A stretch of 64,000 nucleotides of DNA, from assembly GCA_030490835.1 (NCBI GenBank), contig CM059975.1:61991174-62055173 (forward strand). Direction: 5' to 3'. Made by a program: the position numbers and the translations under genes. This stretch comes from Annona cherimola. Taxonomy: Eukaryota > Streptophyta > Magnoliopsida > Magnoliales > Annonaceae. Below are positions 33,061-45,800 of this stretch, piece after piece. The first letter of the stretch is position 1. The number at the start of each line of letters is the position of its first letter. Below the pieces are notes generated by a model that worked only from the letters and a program-made list of their open reading frames with translations, searched no databases and was not told where the DNA came from.

Positions 33061-33897
33061 AGTTCTTATTCCTTCATATACATTGTCAATCACTTGTTTA
33101 ATTGGATGATCATTTTTGAATTTTAAATCCGTGGGAGGTTTGTAGGAATTATTATCTTCACTTACCCTTCCATCCGTGGATTGTTCTTGCTTTCTTTTGG
33201 CTTCTCATTGTTGTTTTAACTGTTCCCTTTCTGGATTCTTTAATGTTTCATCTGCATCACTTAGGTCATCCTCATTTTTGGAATTTGGATTAAATTCATC
33301 AAACACAACATGTATTGATTCTTCTACTATTTGATTTCTCTTGTTAAAAACTTTATATGATTTGTTATTTGATGAATATTCGAGAAATATTGCTTCATCG
33401 CTTTTGGCATCTAACTTTCCTAAGTTTGATTTTCCATTATTCAACACATAACAAGTACATTAAAAAACATGAAAATATGAAATATTTGGTTTGCTTCCCT
33501 TCCATAGTTCATATGGGGTCTTTTTCAAGATTGCTCTTATGGTAACTCGATTAAGTACATGGCATGCTGTACTTACTGCTTCACCCCAAAATTTTTTGGA
33601 TAATTTACTTTCATTTAGCATAGTTCTAGCCATCTCTTGTATTGTTCTATTTTTCCTTTCGACTACTACATTTTGTCGGGGAGTTCTTGGTGCAGAAAAT
33701 GTGTGGTGATATCTTTCTCATTGTAAAATTTTATAAACTATTTATTTTTAAATTCACCACTATGATCATTTCTAATGGATATGATTGTATTTTGCTTTTC
33801 ATTTTGCACAAAATTTGAGAAAGTAACAAACATCGAGAAGACTTCATCTTTGCTAGCTAAAAGTATTATACATGTAAATCTTGAAAAATCATCAACT
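33061..33897 (-). pseudogene. Copia-B integrase, truncated and frameshifted
   Basis: The C-terminal region (LDAKSDEAIFLEYSSNNKSY, 33205-33447) and part of the core (SIRSDHSGEF at about 33770, VDDFSRF at about 33890) read on the minus strand. The zinc-binding region and protease are absent. Homology ends abruptly after VDD. Confidence 0.8.
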
Positions 33898-35573
33898 ATC
33901 AGGTACATTATAATGGTTATTCATTTATAAATTTTTATTTGGTTATTAATCAGCCCATGCTATGTCTAACCTATACTCAATTGATGTCCAATATCAGGTA
34001 TATTATAATGGTTTTAAATTGATAATTATCAGCCCCATTCCATGTTTAAATGATGTCTAGAAAATATATGAAGGGAAAATTTTCTTTGAGCCATTTAATC
34101 GGGACATCCAAATTGGATATGGAAGAAAGAAAATTTTGGTTATTTTGACCTAGTTCAAGAGTTAAACAAATGAATGTAGGGCTGTTTTGATAGTGAAAGC
34201 TAATTTTAGAAAAATTCAATTGAGTAGAGCTTGTTTTAGATAATGAACAAGCATCTAAAATGATTACAAAAATTGTTGCTTGGTAATCATACATGTATGT
34301 TGAGTTAGTGAGCAATTGAGAAAGCAACACTTAGTAAAAAAAAAAAAGAGCGTATACGAAGTTGTTTTGAAAGTGAACTTAAATTCCAAAAATTTCATAC
34401 AAAATTTAATGTATTATAGATCATAAACATGCCCTTCAAAAGGCTGCAAGAGTGGTTAATAGGTAGCCACTTATGTATGTGTCATTAAGGTGCAATTGCA
34501 TAAGTGAAGTTTAGCTAAATGAGGCCATAAGGTGCTGAAATATAAATTGAAAAATAGCTTATATAAGTTGTAAATAAGCCCCTCGAATGATTATAAAAAA
34601 GTTTAATATCCTAGATTTGGGTATTGAACAAAACAAGTAATCGATCACTAAGGTCATAAAAATATATATAAACATATATGTGACCATTACTAAAGGTAGA
34701 TATGAATTTTTTTTAAAAAAAAATTGATTGGAATATGACTTGTTGTAAGTTATAGATAAAAGCCATGAAAGATTTCAAAAGATAAAACCCTAGACATGGG
34801 TGTCCAATGAAATGAATAGCATATTACTAAGGTAATATGTTTATACATATATATGTTTTCAAGAAAGGTAAATGGTGAAATTAGTAAGGGTTGGTTAAAA
34901 TTAACTTACTAAAGAGTGAGTTGAAATCATATGGAATATACATGTGACTTAAGAAATGTGAATAATCATTCCAAAGAAAGGGTAGATAAGAATTAACTTG
35001 CTACAAAAGTATGAATGCGTATTTTGAATAATTTCAAGAGATTCATACACAAGACATAAGTATGGAAGGAAAGAAACAACTCATGTATTAAATTTATATG
35101 GGTACGAGGTTATTGGGAAATACAAGTGTTAATCACAAAGAAAGGAAGATTTAAAGTTAATGTGTTATAGACCATATGAGATTAAAAACCATATGACATG
35201 TATATGTGAATTGAAAAAAGAAACAAGCCATACAAGCACAACATATGACGAAAATGTATAAGGTAAATCATGTTTACTTGTCAAGGAAAAGGCAAGGAAA
35301 GTATGGAATGCGCAAAAGGATTGCCATAGGTAAGCAAATAACACTTTTGAAAATGATGTTTTTGTAAACTGCTTTACTTGAATGTTTCTAAAATTGTTTA
35401 AGGATGGTCATTCCTTTGTTCCAACAAATTGATTGGAATATTGTTTTAAGCATTTATGCAATTCTATAAATGATTTGACTACTGTTTTACTGAAATAATT
35501 GATTCAAATGTTGCTATATTGAAATGATGTTTAAAAGGATAGTGTGAATACTTCTCTATAAGAGAATGACATG
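33898..35573 (+). mobile_element. Gypsy LTR fragment (5' and middle part), plus orientation
   Basis: The block around 35285-35340 (GGAAAAGGCAAGG, then ATAGGTAAGCAAA) matches 56705-56770 of the solo gypsy LTR, and the AT-rich, ATG-rich texture upstream matches 55500-56700. Near its left end a roughly 95-bp-spaced duplication beginning ATCAGGTA and ATTATAATGGTT occurs at 33898 and 33993. The right end is cut by the LTR starting at 35574. Confidence 0.5.
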
Positions 35574-36894
35574 TGTTGAGTCATTTTCGTACTATGTATT
35601 TGATTATTAATTGAGAAGAATTTAAGTGTTTAAGGTATTTTGAATCATATTTTGATTGATTTAGCTTTGCATAGCATAAAACACTCACAATTGACTGATT
35701 TGTGTAAAATAAGAGGAATATATGCAATTTTCGTATACAACATGGACAAATTGACAAACCTTGATGAAAGCAGGAGTAAATTACAAATTCAAAACTTATA
35801 TTTGAAGAAAAATTATGTTAAAAGCAAGACACTATTCATATGCAGTTACTGTTCACGTGTCGTACTGTTATGCGCATTACTGTTCATGCGCAATTGTTCA
35901 TACACGCAGTATTTGCGCACTATTCATACGCATTATTCACATTAGTGTTCATACGTACTATTCACCTCTATATAAACACTTGTGGTGAATGTCCTAAGGC
36001 ACATCCGAGAACATCCTGAGAGCTTACATTGAAGTCCTAAGAGCAAGAGAAGGCGTAAAACATGAGGCAAGAGGAGATACGGTGAGTTGCTTGAGGTGGT
36101 CGAGACACCATTGGGGCTTCTAATCAATAAGTTTTCCTTTTCTTCTTTTATTTTGATTTAGTTGTCTTATTTGTGATGGACTTTGAATACAATATTATTT
36201 TGTATTTAATTTTTATTATAAATATGCTAGGTTAAACCCTTAATCTAGGGTTTAGGATGTAGCATACGTATAATTTAGTGGATATTGTGGTTTGATTTAT
36301 TTATGATTGATATTGTGTGTTAATTTAATATCTTGTGATTTAATGCTTGCTTGGTGGGAAGTCCTACATTTTGGCAATGATTCCCATATATTAGGTGATG
36401 GAACCGAGATGTGGAAGTCTAATATACGAAAATCAAGATATTAAACCTAAAAATCTAATACCATGAGAATAGGCATGATGACCTTGAGGAATTCAATGAA
36501 CTTGCACAGAACTTAATGGATTCTAATTGATTTAATCCTGTGAGAATAGGTGGTTAAGAAGATTAGGATATGCCTTGTAGGTTTCGAGAGAAGGTACAAG
36601 GATAATTTAGGGATAGTTCTCTTTTAATGCATAATATCTGAATTAAATAAACACTTCATGTATCCGTTGTAGAAGACATATATGAAACATTAGATCCTAG
36701 ATGCTCTCAATCTTATGATTTCTAATTCCTGTTCTACATTCTACAGATCAAATTTTCTTTCCTATTCTTTCTTCTCCTTATCTTATTTGGTTAGAAAGTG
36801 TTTAGATCGAATGTTTTAAGTCTCGAATTCCCTATGGATCGATATTTATATACTACAATTTACGACCTATGCACATATAGTGAAATTGCGAACA
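35574..36894 (+). repeat. LTR of the tRNA-Asp-primed gypsy family, plus orientation
   Basis: It starts TGTTGAGTCATTTTCG and ends AAATTGCGAACA, directly before a primer binding site. The same sequence, reversed, forms the LTRs at 44439 and 48824. TATATAAA at 35969-35976 is a probable TATA box. Immediately upstream (35831-35965) lies an array of about eight degenerate ACTGTTCATGCGC-type units. Confidence 0.85.
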
Positions 36895-36901
36895 AGTATT
36901 T

Positions 36902-36919
36902 TGGTGTTGTTGCCGGGGA
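36902..36919 (+). other. Primer binding site, tRNA-Asp type
   Basis: TGGTGTTGTTGCCGGGGA matches the Athila/Tat-type site TGGCGCCGTTGCCGGGGA except for two C-to-T changes, and lies seven bases after the LTR. The complementary tRNA end is that of plant tRNA-Asp. Confidence 0.75.
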
Positions 36920-37262
36920 ATTTGGTGTTATTTAGGACTTTGTATTTAAATACCTTTTTTCTTTCTTCTTCTTTTTTTCTCTTCTCTATTTGTATATCTT
37001 TTTTTTATGATTTTTTTCTTTTATTTTTCTAAAAAGTTGTTTGATGGCATAATATAATCAATGGTATGATGATACAATGGGTGATAGATATTTTCATGAT
37101 GATCGAATGATTGTTAATGAATTTTATGAGAATTGTGAAGTAGTGGACCAGTATAATTCATATAGAGAGGGGACTTCCATGATAAATGCATCATATGAAC
37201 AACACCGGGGATGTAGATAACAAAATTCTCATAACCATGATAACCACATCAATTTGCTAATG
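36920..37262 (+). pseudogene. Start of gypsy internal region with a short Gag-like leader ORF
   Basis: After a T-rich leader, the translation from about 37060 gives GDRYFHDDRMIVNEFYENCE and VVDQYNSYREGTSMINASYE before a stop. A close match exists on the minus strand at about 48500-48660 in the complete element, so this acidic, Tyr-rich segment is conserved in the family. The element is truncated at about 37262, before any recognisable polymerase. Confidence 0.6.
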
Positions 37263-37303
37263 AAGAAAGATGACCAATTATTGAGATTTGTGGCATTTCT
37301 TAT

Positions 37304-39413
37304 CATTGGTCCCTAGTTTACATCAAAATTCAAGAGGGAAGGAGTGAATTAGATTCTTAAACTTTTCTTTAATGATTTAAAACTTAACCCTTTGTGAGTC
37401 TAGTCCCTTTAGAATGAAATGTATAAGGCTAGAGAGAGTAAAAATAAATAAAAAGGTAAGCACAAGAGATACAATAAATTATAGTAGTTCAGACAACCTT
37501 CTCGATTTCATTCTTCTTAGTGCACCCTCCCTTGTGTCTTGGGTTCTACTATCTCAACAGAGATTACAACTGGAGCCTTTGCTCTCTTTTAGATTATAAT
37601 TTTAAGGGGGCTTTATAACAACTACACAAGTAGATGGTGAGTTTCACTCCAACTGTAAACTACTTGTTTCGACTTGACATTAGTCTCGAACACCAAGTCA
37701 AGTATCACAATACAATAGTAAATACTCAAAAGAAGGGATCTAAACTTTACCAATTTGTGTAGAGTAGTTTCAGTACTTGAGAAGACTCTTGAGTATTTGA
37801 AGAAATTGAGAACTTTCATCGTTTTCCAATAAAATGTGAGTCTCTACTTGTAGAACACTTAGTACACAATTAATCACTTGAAAGTGAAGGTGAAGGCTCA
37901 ATGAATACTCTAGCTAACTCTCATAACTCCCTTGACATGTCTTAAATAGTTGTGGGATATATTTGAACATTGGAGGGGAAGGTGGCGCACATTAAATGCA
38001 TAAAGTTTGAATTTTTCTAACCATTATGACTCAAGTTTCAGCTGAAGTCGACTTCGAATGCAACTTCACCTAAGTCATAGATTGGAGTCAACTTGGGGTA
38101 TGACTTCGATCGTTTTTTTTCCTTCCATCGAGCTTTCCTTCTTGTCTTTTGCTCTTTAAGTTCTTTCTTAGGTCAGATCAGTCTTTGGACTTAACGTAAG
38201 TCGCAAGTGAAGTCATCTTGGATGTGTGACTTTATTGAACATTAAGGGCTTAGAACTTTAAAACTTCACCTTCTGAGAATCTATTACTTTAAGTCTTGAA
38301 CTTAAGTTGACTTGGTTTTAGACTTGACCCAAGTTGCAAGTAAAGTCCACTTGGGTGTGTGACTTTACTTCTGGTACTTAGCCAAATTTGCATACATGTC
38401 TTCCAAAATGCCAAGTCTCAAAGTTGAGTCAATTTCATATTCGACTTCACCCAAGTAGCATAATAAAGTCGATTTGGTTTCCGACTTCAACCTTCTATCT
38501 GTAGTTAAAATAACTTTCAGCCACTAGATTGAGTCCAAGCCGTGGGCAAAGTCAACTTCAATTTTTTACTTTACTCAAGTTGTAGGTGAAGTCAACTTGG
38601 GGTGAGACTTTGACCTATTGAGTGTCCATAATGTTTTATCTGTCTCCAAAATACTATTTGAAGTTAATTCGGGTTATAAACTTGACCCAACTCAATATCG
38701 AATTTTGCTTAGCAATGCAAATTTGAATATTTCACTTCAAATTTAAAATTATAACTTCAAACATAAAATTAAACATGTTAGTCTCTTAAATAATCTCAAA
38801 TTTGGCCGTTAATCATCAAATTATGAATAGGTCTTCATTTTCAAATGTTTTGATTGAGTTCAGAATGTCTTCCTTTTTGATGATTGACAAAACTAAACTT
38901 TGAGATTTGTATTTCTCTTGACTTACACAGAAATTTAAGATTCCTATGTGTTTTCTTTGCTTTGTTCAACTTTCAAAGAAAATTCATGATCATAATAGAT
39001 ATTAATTTGCAACACGACACAATAGAAGATAAAAGACCATTGCTATCTATTTTTTTTCTTTGCTTTCTTTAACTTTCAAATAAAATTCATGATCATAATA
39101 GATATTGATTTGCAACATGACATAGCGGAAGATAAAAGACCATTGCATATTATATGTCTTTTTATTTATGCATAGGTTTACATGGTGAATATAAGGTTCA
39201 AAAATTTCCAAAAAAAATTCAAAATTTTCTTAAGTACATTCTACCCAACCCAAATTAATTGTCCTCTCCTCTCTGGTCTGCCCCTTTTTGACAATCATCA
39301 AAAATAGAAGGATTAGTGAATTGCAATGGAGGCTTTATGAAATGCAAAGGGTGTAGTTGGATAAGACTCTTGTTCATAAAGAATGGACCTACGAGGTGAT
39401 GGTAAGTCATAGG
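37304..39413 (-). mobile_element. Copia-D: minus-strand copia LTR and PPT-proximal remnant
   Basis: The LTR spans about 37304-38864: TTGGTCCCTAGTTTAC at its left edge, the usual CTCTTTTAGATTATA block, eroded AAGTCGACT arrays, and GAGTTCAGA at its right edge next to a TCTTCCTTTTTGA purine-tract complement. The following 549 bp match the area beyond the polypurine tract in Copia-B (29640-30000, both holding a TTTTTGACAATCATCAAAA-like stretch). The remnant then stops where the Copia-C LTR begins, so Copia-C may have inserted into it. Confidence 0.7.
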
Positions 39414-39965
39414 TAATGGTCTCGAGTTTATGCTAAAACCCAAGAAGGGATGAGTGAATATGGTTCTTTAAAATTCTTTGGTATTTTAAGCATTTAACCC
39501 CTTGCTAGTTTAGTCCCCTTGAATGAAAACTTGGAGAGTAAGGTAGAGAGCAAAAGAGATATAAGAGATATTACACACAGAATTATAGTGGTTTGGGACA
39601 ACCCTCCATACTTTACTCTTTCAAAAATACATTCCCTTATGCCTTGGGTTCTACTATTTCAACAAGTATACAACTAAAACATTTGCTCTCTTCTAAATTA
39701 TAGCTCTAGGGGGCCTTTACAGCAATAGCATAAGTAAGTTTCACTCTAATTGTACACCACTTGTCACAACTTGACCTTGGTCTCAAACACCAAGATAAGT
39801 ATTATAATACAATAAAACAATGAAAAAATTAAAATCTAAACTTTACAGATTCTGTAGAGCAGTTTAGCACTTGGGAGGACTCTCGAGAGCTTAAGATGTT
39901 TTGGAAGTTTTAGCACTTTTAGTGAAAATTAGAGTATCTCATTGTAGGGCACTTAATGCATACTT

Positions 39966-40846
39966 TGTCGTGAACTCAATTAGCAAATCAAGTATAATAC
40001 ATGTTTTGATGATTAACAATCCATTTAAAAAACAAACCATTATAGATCAAGTCGTAAAGTCAAGTCGACTTAGGCATCAACTTAAATTAGGTCAATATCC
40101 AAGTTGACTCCAGGTTCGACTTCAAAGGGTATTTTTTTTTATCATAGCTGAAATTATAGATGCATGAGTAGGAGAAGTCCACATCTATTTAATGCACACC
40201 ACCTACCCTACAATGTTCAAAATAATTTCACATCTATTTAATGAGCATAAAAAAATTATAAGGGTTAACTAGAGCATTCATTGAGCTTACGCCTTCCTTC
40301 CTATGACCTTCCAAATGTACATTAAGTGCTCTACAAAGAGAAACTCTCACTCTGACTACAAGAGTTGGTATTTCTCATGCATCTTAAGCATTCAATAGTT
40401 CTCTTACATGCTGAATTTTCTCTACACAATTGATAAAGTGTAGATTTCGCTTTCTGAGTTTCCTTGTTGTATTGCTATTTTGCTTGGTATTGGAGACTAA
40501 GGCTGAGTAGAGATAAGTAATGTACAGTTGGAGTGGAAGTCACTGTCTACTTGTGTTATTGTTGTTGTAAAGGTCTCTTAGAGCTATAATCTAGTAGAGA
40601 GCAAAGACTCTAGTTGTATCATTGTTGGAATAGTAGAACCTTGAAAGAGTAGAGAAGGGAAGATTGTCCCGAACCATTATAATTTCTTGTGCCTTCTCTA
40701 TGTGATTCTATTTTCTTTATTTACTCTTCACATTTTCATTCAAAGGAACTAAACTCATAAGGGGCTAGGGTTTTAAAGTACAAAAGAAATTTTAAAGAAC
40801 CCAATTCACTCCTCTCTTGGATTTTGTCATAAACTAAGGACCAACA
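39966..40846 (+). repeat. Solo copia LTR, 881 bp
   Basis: It starts TGTCGTGAACTCAATTAGC and ends CTAAGGACCAACA. It is flanked by TACTT (39961-39965) and CACTT (40847-40851), a 5-bp duplication with one change. The shorter length comes from a reduced palindromic motif array. It contains the R-region block TAGTAGAGAGC. Confidence 0.75.
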
Positions 40847-41452
40847 CACTTAAATCCTTGTAGAAAGGATGAAATCTCAATGCATGCTCTTGCTAACACT
40901 CATAACTCCTCTTGACATCCCTTAAATAGATGTGGAGTTATTTTGAACATTGGAGGGTAGGTGGTATGCATTTAATACGTCAACGTTCTAAGTTTTTTTA
41001 CCATTATAAAGCAAGTCACAAATGGAATCAACTTTGGGTGCGACTTGACCCAAATTACAAACTGGAGTTGACCTGGGGTGCGGATTTGGTCGATCTCTTC
41101 CTTCATCTAAGTTTTCCTTCTTATATTGTGCTTTTTAAGTTCCTTCTTGAGTCGACTTGGTCATAGACTTAACCCAAGTCACTAGTGAAGTCGACCTGGG
41201 CATGCGACTTCACTGAACATTATAGCCTTGAAATTTTATATCTCTACTCTTTAGCTTCTTTTATCTTGAGTCTTGTGCTTAAGTTGACTTGACTTTAAAC
41301 TAGACCAAGTCACATTATGGAGTCAACTTAATGTGCGACTCTGCTGCTTCAAGTTAGTCAGTAGAAATATACAACCTTGTTCTTCCTTTAGAGTCAACTT
41401 GATCCTAGAACTTGATCCAAGTCGCAAGTAAAATCGACAATTTGATTAAAGT

Positions 41453-43163
41453 TGTTGGAAATATGTGGAAAATAAGCCAAGTCTATGTTTTGATGATTAA
41501 CAAATCAATTTGAGTAAGTTTTGGTTACTAACATGTTTGTGGAAATGACTTAAGGTTATAAATTTGAAGAACATGAAGCATGACAAGTCAAGTCGATTTC
41601 CAAGTCGACTCAGGCTTCGACTTAGGCCAAGTCGATCCCCAAGTCGACTCAAGAAGCGATTTCAAGACGTCGTTCCCTTCCAGAGTTGAAATCGAGAATG
41701 AGAGGTGCCGAAGTCGCATCCCAAGTCGACTCCGCTTGCGACTTGGGTGAAGTCGCAGACCAAGTCGACTCCAGTAGCGACTTGGAGGCGTCATTTCTGT
41801 CCAGAGTTGAAACCGAGAACAAGGGCTGCCGAAATCGCATCCCAAGTCGACTCCGCATGCGACTTGGGTGAAGTCGCAGATCAAGTCGACTCCGACTTCG
41901 ACCTCAATACGGAAACATGCAGATCAAGATAACTCAATGATAGATTCAAGAGATTCAAAAGAAAATGAAGATCAAATGAGAATCAAGTGAAGACCAAAGC
42001 AAAGCTGCATATTTCTCATGGAAAATAGAGATCATGCATTTGAACCTCTCTTATGCATTCCAATACTCAAAGACACAAGACTCAAGACATGGAGTAAAAT
42101 GTTCTTTAAGATAGAAGAATTAAAGAATCATAAAGCGTCTTAAAGGAAGAACAACCAAACATGAAGAAACTCAAGCAAGCAAAGCATTCCAAGGATTTCA
42201 AGTTCATCAAGCAAAGCTGTCGAGGTGAAGTCGCACCTGAAGTCGACTCCACCTGCGACTTGGGTCAAGTCGAGGACCAAGTCGACCCAGACTGGAGCTT
42301 GAAGAAGTTGCGAACAGGCGAAGTCACACCCAAAGTCAACTCCATCTGCGACTTGGGCGAAGTCGCACCCGAAGTCGACTCCACCTGCGACTTGGGTCGC
42401 AACGGTCGGAAAATTTTCGAACGTTGGCACATTAAATGCGCGCCACCTACCTCCAAACATTTGGATTCCCTCCACAATTATAAAAGGCAATCAATATGAA
42501 CGAGGAGGGTAGCTGAGAATTCATTAAGTGAGCATAACTCCCATCTTTAAGAGCTTCAAGTGAGCCAATTTTTTAGAAGAAGAACCTTGCTACAAACTGT
42601 CAAGAGTTGCTTGCTGAATCTCTACGCCTACACTACAAGTTCTTCTCTGCGCCAAATCTGCGTCTACACAACAGTAACGTGTAGAAACTTTCTTTTATTC
42701 TTATTGTTGTTTTGAACTTGTTTTAGCTTGGGTAGCTAAGAACAAGTGTAAGCAAAGTAGTGTGTGATTGGAGTGCAACTCGTCACCTACTTGTGCTGTG
42801 TATTGTTGATGCCCCCTAGAGCTAGAATCTAGAAGAGAGCGGAGGCTCTGGTTGTATATGCCCCCTAGAGCTAGAATCTAGAAGAGAGTAGAAACTCTAG
42901 TTGTATTCGCGGAATACATAGTGGAACCCAAGTCACAAGAGGTGTGAGCTTAGAAGAGTGGAGTAGGGAGGTTGCCCGAACCACTATAAAATCTTGTGTG
43001 TTCATTTTTATTTCTGCTCTCTACACTATATTGCTTTCCACTTTGTTTCTTCATAAAGGGGACTAGATTAATCCGGGGTAAAGTTTCTGTTTAAGTTGAA
43101 AATTTTTAAATACCCAATTCACCCCTCCCCTCTTTGGTAATTGCCATTAACTCGGGACCAACA
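41453..43163 (+). repeat. Solo copia LTR, 1711 bp, same subfamily as Copia-A
   Basis: It starts TGTTGGAAATATGTGG, ends CTCGGGACCAACA, and is flanked by a perfect 5-bp duplication, AAAGT (41448-41452 and 43164-43168). It arose from a full element by LTR-LTR recombination. A TATA box, TATAAAAG, lies at 42479-42486. A 49-bp tandem duplication containing CCCCCTAGAGCTAGAATCTA lies at about 42810-42907. The palindromic motif array is strong at about 41590-41920 and 42225-42410. Confidence 0.93.
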
Positions 43164-43959
43164 AAAGTCTCAAGTGAAATCAATTGGGCATGCAACTTCA
43201 CTGACCATTGTACACTTCGAACTCTCAACTTCAACTCGTGCGCTTTGTTAGTCTTGAGTCTTATGATTGAATCAACTTGGATTGAAAATTTGTTTAAGTC
43301 ACGAGTGGAGGGATGTGACTTCATTTTTGGTACATAGTGTTGAAAATCAGCTTGAAAGGCATTAGAAGCTCAAATCAAAGTTTAGGGTCGACTAGGTTTT
43401 TGACTTTATTCATATCGTAAGGTGGAGTTGATTTAGGGTATGAATTCATTTACAACTGATCTAGTTAGCAGAAAAATATAATTTCTAAAGTCGACTGGGT
43501 TATCGACTTCACTCAAGTCAAAACCTAAGTCGACTTAAGAATGCAACTTAACCTGTTTACACTTTAAAACTTTACTTCTTTCATTCCAAGTTTCTTTTTG
43601 AGGTCGACTTCATTGTAGACTTGACTCAAGCCAATGGCCTAGTCTACTTGGCTATGCAATGCAATCTATTTTGCTTTAGTATTTGAAAGATCTAATTCAA
43701 AAACATTTCACCAACCATGCTAATACCCTTAATCACTCAAATTTGGATTGTTAATCGTTAAACATGAACACTTTTTGATTTGCTAAACAAGTTCACAATA
43801 GTAGGGAGTGAAGAAAAAGGACTTATTTTGAATTGTGGAATGAGACGCCCTAGACTCTTCATAGTATGGGTTCAAATTTTGGAAGACTGAGGATGGGTTG
43901 ACAGTGTCTAGTTCATCAGGTAAGGGTATATTTAATGATCTTAAGATCTTATTTTAATT

Positions 43960-44433
43960 TGTCTTACCTAACATGGACTTCCATGAGTGACAAATTGATG
44001 GGTCTTAAGTGATCCTCCATGGCTTGGAGGTAATTTAATAGAGTTTGTGGAAGCATGAGTAGGAGAATGAGCAAATTGATTTGAGGTCCTAGAGGCCTAT
44101 GGGAAATGAGAGACATGTGATGAAGGTGTGCGAGGCATGGGAGATGGTGGATGAGGCTGTGGATGAGGGGATGGTGGAGGTGCTTGAAACTTCCCCTCAA
44201 ATTGTCCTTCTTGTTCTTGTGCCCTTAGTTGTCCTTCTCCTTCTTGTTCCCTTTGTTGTCCTTCTCTAATCATTGCTTGTATTAGGACTACTTTAAAGGG
44301 CTCAATATCAATCTTCATTCTTGTTAGGAGGGCCTTGTTGATGGTGTTGCTTGGTTTGAAAATGTCAAATGGCACACCGTCTAGATTAAACCTACATTAT
44401 ATAAGGATCTTTGTGATCCACATTCCGTATGGG
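43960..44433 (-). pseudogene. Copia-C extra ORF, C-terminal part
   Basis: Minus-strand translation gives GVPFDIFKPSNTINKALLTR and MKIDIEPFKVVLIQAM, followed by a Gln/Glu-rich and Pro-rich tail. This matches GEPFEVLKPTNATNRALLTS in Copia-B. The upstream part continues at 50173 on the other side of the inserted gypsy element. Confidence 0.65.
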
Positions 44434-44438
44434 AGAAC

Positions 44439-45778
44439 TGTTCGCAATCTCGCCGCAAGTGCACGGGTTGTAGATTGTAGTATATAAATATCGATCCACA
44501 GGGAATTCAAGATTTAAGATATTAGATCTAAATACTTTCTAACCAAATAAGATAAGGAGAAGAAAGAATAGGAGAAAGAAAAATTGATCTATAGAATGTA
44601 GAATAGGGATTAGAAATCACAAGATTGAGAGCACCTAAGACTAAGATTTCCCATATGTCTTTTGCAACGGATACATGGAGTGTTTATTTAATCTAGATAT
44701 TATGTATTAAAGGAGAAATATCATTGAATTATCATTGTACCGTCTCTCGAAACCTATAAGGCGTACCCTAATGTTCTTAACCACCTATTCTCATGGGATT
44801 AAGTCAATTATAATCTATTAAGTTCTGTGGAAGTTTATGAAATTCTCCAAGATCATCATGCCTATTCTCATGGTCTTAGATTTCCAGGTTTAATATCTTG
44901 ATTTTCATATATTAGACTTCCACCTCTCGGTTCCATCACCTAATATATGAGAATCATTGCTAAAGTGTAGGCCTTCACACCAAGCAAGCATTAAATCATA
45001 AGATATTAAATTAACACACAACATCAGTCATAAATAAATCAAACCACAATATTTGATACATTATACATATGTTACATCCTAAACCCTAGATTAAGGGTTT
45101 AGCCTAGCATGTTTATAAAAATCAAACACAAAATAATATTATATTCAAAGTCCATCGCAAACAAGACAACTAAATCAAAATAGAAGAAGAAAAGGAAAGC
45201 TTATTGATTAGAAGCTCCGATGGTGTCTCGACTGTCTCAAGCAACTCACCACATCTCCTCTTGCCTCGTACTCTACGACTTCTCTTGCTCTCTGAACGAC
45301 AACCCAAGCTCTTAGGATGTTCCCAGATGCCTTAGGACATTCCCCACAAGTGTTTATATAGAGGTGAATAGTGCTCGTGAACATTAACATAAATAGTGCT
45401 CATGAACAGTGCGCAAATAGTGTATGTGAATAGTAACATTAACGTTATGCATGAACAGTCCACGCATGAATAGTTGCGCGTGAACAGTACCATACGTTAA
45501 TAGTAATTGCATATGCATAGTGTCATGCTTTAAACGTAGTTTTGTTTCACATATAAGTCTTAAATTTGTAATTTACTTCTGCTTTTATCAAGACCTGTCA
45601 ATTTATCCATGTTGTATACTAAAATTGCATATATTTCTCCTGTTTTACACCAATCAGTCAATTGTGAGTGTTTTATGCTATGTAAAACTAAATTAATCAA
45701 AATATGATTCAAAATGCCTTAATCACTCAAATCGTTCTTAATTAATAATCAAATACATAGTACAAAAGTGACTCAACA
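44439..45778 (-). repeat. 3' LTR of the non-autonomous gypsy element, 1340 bp
   Basis: On the plus strand it starts TGTTCGCAATCTCGCC and ends GTGACTCAACA. It carries the TATA region at about 45354 (minus strand) and a CATGAATAGT-type array at about 45365-45500. Confidence 0.88.
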
Positions 45779-45800
45779 AATACCCTCACACTTAAACCTT
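45779..45800 (-). other. Polypurine tract region of the gypsy element
   Basis: The minus strand reads GGTTTAAGTGTGAGGGTATT directly before the LTR start TGTTGAGTCAC. The conserved GAGGACAAGCAAAGG box lies just upstream, as in Athila/Tat-type relatives. Confidence 0.7.

Larger units (their letters stand above)
28055..33897 (-). mobile_element. Copia-B: minus-strand copia element, 5' part lost
   Basis: On the minus strand the order is integrase, RT, damaged RNase H, an additional ORF, polypurine tract and 3' LTR. Homology to Copia-A stops inside the integrase core at 33897, where a gypsy LTR fragment begins. Nothing 5' of that point (protease, Gag, 5' LTR) is present on the other side of the fragment within the window. 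Confidence 0.9.
39414..43797 (-). repeat. Copia-C 3' LTR, split by two solo LTRs
   Basis: The three LTR segments are 39414-39965, 40847-41452 and 43164-43797. Together they make about 1.8 kb in the usual reversed order: TAATGGTCTCGAG at the left edge, AAGTCGACT-type arrays in the middle, and GTTCACA at the right edge. Both interruptions are bounded by 5-bp duplications. Confidence 0.8.

Noticed and set aside
36902..36919. Possible tRNA-Asp gene fragment
   Set aside because: Only the complement of the tRNA 3' end is present, at the right distance from an LTR, so it is a primer binding site.
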